Shown here: positions 6,969 through 7,415 of the stretch, piece by piece | Numbering within the stretch: the stretch's first letter is position 1 | How the letters are laid out: every line of letters starts with the position of its first letter | Source: JANJTY01 sp038257155 | GTDB lineage: Bacteria; Pseudomonadota; Gammaproteobacteria; Xanthomonadales; Xanthomonadaceae | Length of the DNA stretch: 7,415 nucleotides | Direction: 5' to 3' | Assembly: GCA_038257155.1 (NCBI GenBank) | Contig: JBBSJP010000086.1 | Coordinates: forward strand, 1-7,415 | Position numbers and translations under genes: made by a program | Notes under the pieces: generated by a model | The model's database searches: none | The model's input: the letters and a program-made list of their open reading frames with translations, nothing else | Told to the model about the DNA's origin: nothing

Positions 6969-7246
6969 TCGGATTCTTCTGACCCGCTATCGATGCCCCA
7001 TGCGAGGATGCAGCGGCGCGGCGCGCGTGCATTCGGCGCGCATGGAACCACTGGGAATCGGCACGCGCGGCCCGACTCCACATTGCGGTTCGGCAGAAAC
7101 CGGCGGGCTCCGGATCGGGGTGCCAGAGGTGCCACGCCTGCAGCTGATCGAAGCAGCGCGGTCGACAGCCGTGAATTGACACCTTGTGCCAGAGCCCGGG
7201 AGCCTCGGCGCAGTGGAGCGGCACCCGCGATCGAATCGTGCAGGTG

Positions 7247-7415
7247 TTACTCCAGCACCGCCTCGAACAATCTGCTGATCACTCGCTGCACCGCATGCGC
7301 ACGCTCCGGCAGGTACTCCCAGGTGTCCTCGTCCATGTAGTTCTTCTGCGACAGCTCCAGCTGCACGGCGTCGATGCGTTTGGCAGGGTCTGCGTAGTGA
7401 CGGGTGATGTAGCCG
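7247..7415 (-). CDS. hutG: N-formylglutamate deformylase HutG, C-terminal end only
   Basis: Partial gene entering from the right edge and ending at TAA 7247-7249; the last 55 residues are visible. GYITRHYADPAKRIDAVQLE, then LSQKNYMDED, matches the C-terminal part of N-formylglutamate amidohydrolases, where GGYITR-YG-P---VHA-QLE-AQ--YMDE is conserved. The enzyme hydrolyses N-formyl-L-glutamate to glutamate and formate, the last step of one histidine utilisation route in the cytoplasm. The catalytic N-terminal part is outside the window. It reads in the same direction as the virB operon but is separated by about 400 bases and unrelated in function. Confidence 0.85.
   Translation of the reverse strand, partial: GYITRHYADPAKRIDAVQLELSQKNYMDEDTWEYLPERAHAVQRVISRLFEAVLE

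Larger units (their letters stand above)
6843..7246. other. Intergenic stretch between hutG and virB1
   Basis: About 400 bases with no gene I can defend. It holds the candidate virB promoter, the virB1 ribosome site and a GCGCGC-loop-GCGCGC inverted repeat (about 7021-7041). Reading frames across it are rich in Arg, His, Cys and Trp, as expected of GC-rich non-coding DNA. A minus-strand frame open to 6925 ends in the more protein-like KNPIDNIPTVPKYPHHG. An 11-codon frame (ATG at 6918-6920 to TGA at 6885-6887, minus strand) has only a weak ribosome site. No virB11 motifs were seen. Confidence 0.6.

Noticed and set aside
7100..7140. TGGCAC repeats resembling a sigma-54 -24 element.
   Set aside because: No GC dinucleotide sits at the required 10-base spacing from GG, so the -12 element is missing.
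6522..7340. Plus-strand open frame of 272 codons over virB1, the intergenic region and hutG.
   Set aside because: It crosses two confident minus-strand genes and has no domain; composition is typical of antisense frames.
1..7415. CRISPR array, tRNA, rRNA, insertion sequence or integrase.
   Set aside because: No regular spaced repeats, tRNA-like cloverleaf, transposase or recombinase motif, or terminal inverted repeats were found by eye.

Overview
The window is GC-rich and carries part of a chromosomal type IV secretion system (T4SS) operon set between two metabolic genes. The protein sequences suggest a gammaproteobacterium of the Xanthomonadaceae/Lysobacteraceae (Xanthomonas, Stenotrophomonas, Lysobacter or Luteimonas type). 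VirB1, VirB2, VirB3, VirB4 and the DUF4189-like protein all look most like chromosomal T4SS proteins of that group. This assignment rests on recalled family sequence, not on a search.

Layout. At the left edge (1-179, + strand) is the C-terminal end of an AlkB-type alkane 1-monooxygenase. It converges on a leftward cluster that runs from about 6842 down to 243. In transcription order the cluster is virB1 (lytic transglycosylase), virB2 (pilin), virB3, virB4 (ATPase), virB5 (minor pilin), virB6 (polytopic channel protein) and a small secreted DUF4189-family gene broken by an apparent frameshift. Spacing is tight, from an 8-base overlap to gaps of about 70 bases, and several genes have good ribosome binding sites, so this reads as one operon. 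Upstream lie about 400 bases with no convincing gene but a candidate promoter. At the right edge (7247-7415, - strand) is the C-terminal end of hutG, N-formylglutamate deformylase of histidine degradation.

How the genes work together. VirB1 opens peptidoglycan. VirB2 and VirB5 form the pilus. VirB3, VirB4 and VirB6 belong to the inner-membrane export and pilus-assembly platform. The outer-membrane core (virB7, virB9, virB10), virB8, the ATPase virB11 and the coupling protein virD4 are not here, and both flanks are already unrelated metabolic genes. If the system works, those parts must be encoded elsewhere; otherwise this is a half-system. No relaxase, integrase, transposase, tRNA, CRISPR array, effector or immunity gene was seen.

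The points most worth a second look are the split T4SS with metabolic flanks, the frameshift in the DUF4189 gene, and the in-frame UGA-C junction between virB3 and virB4. I see no clearly new biological system.
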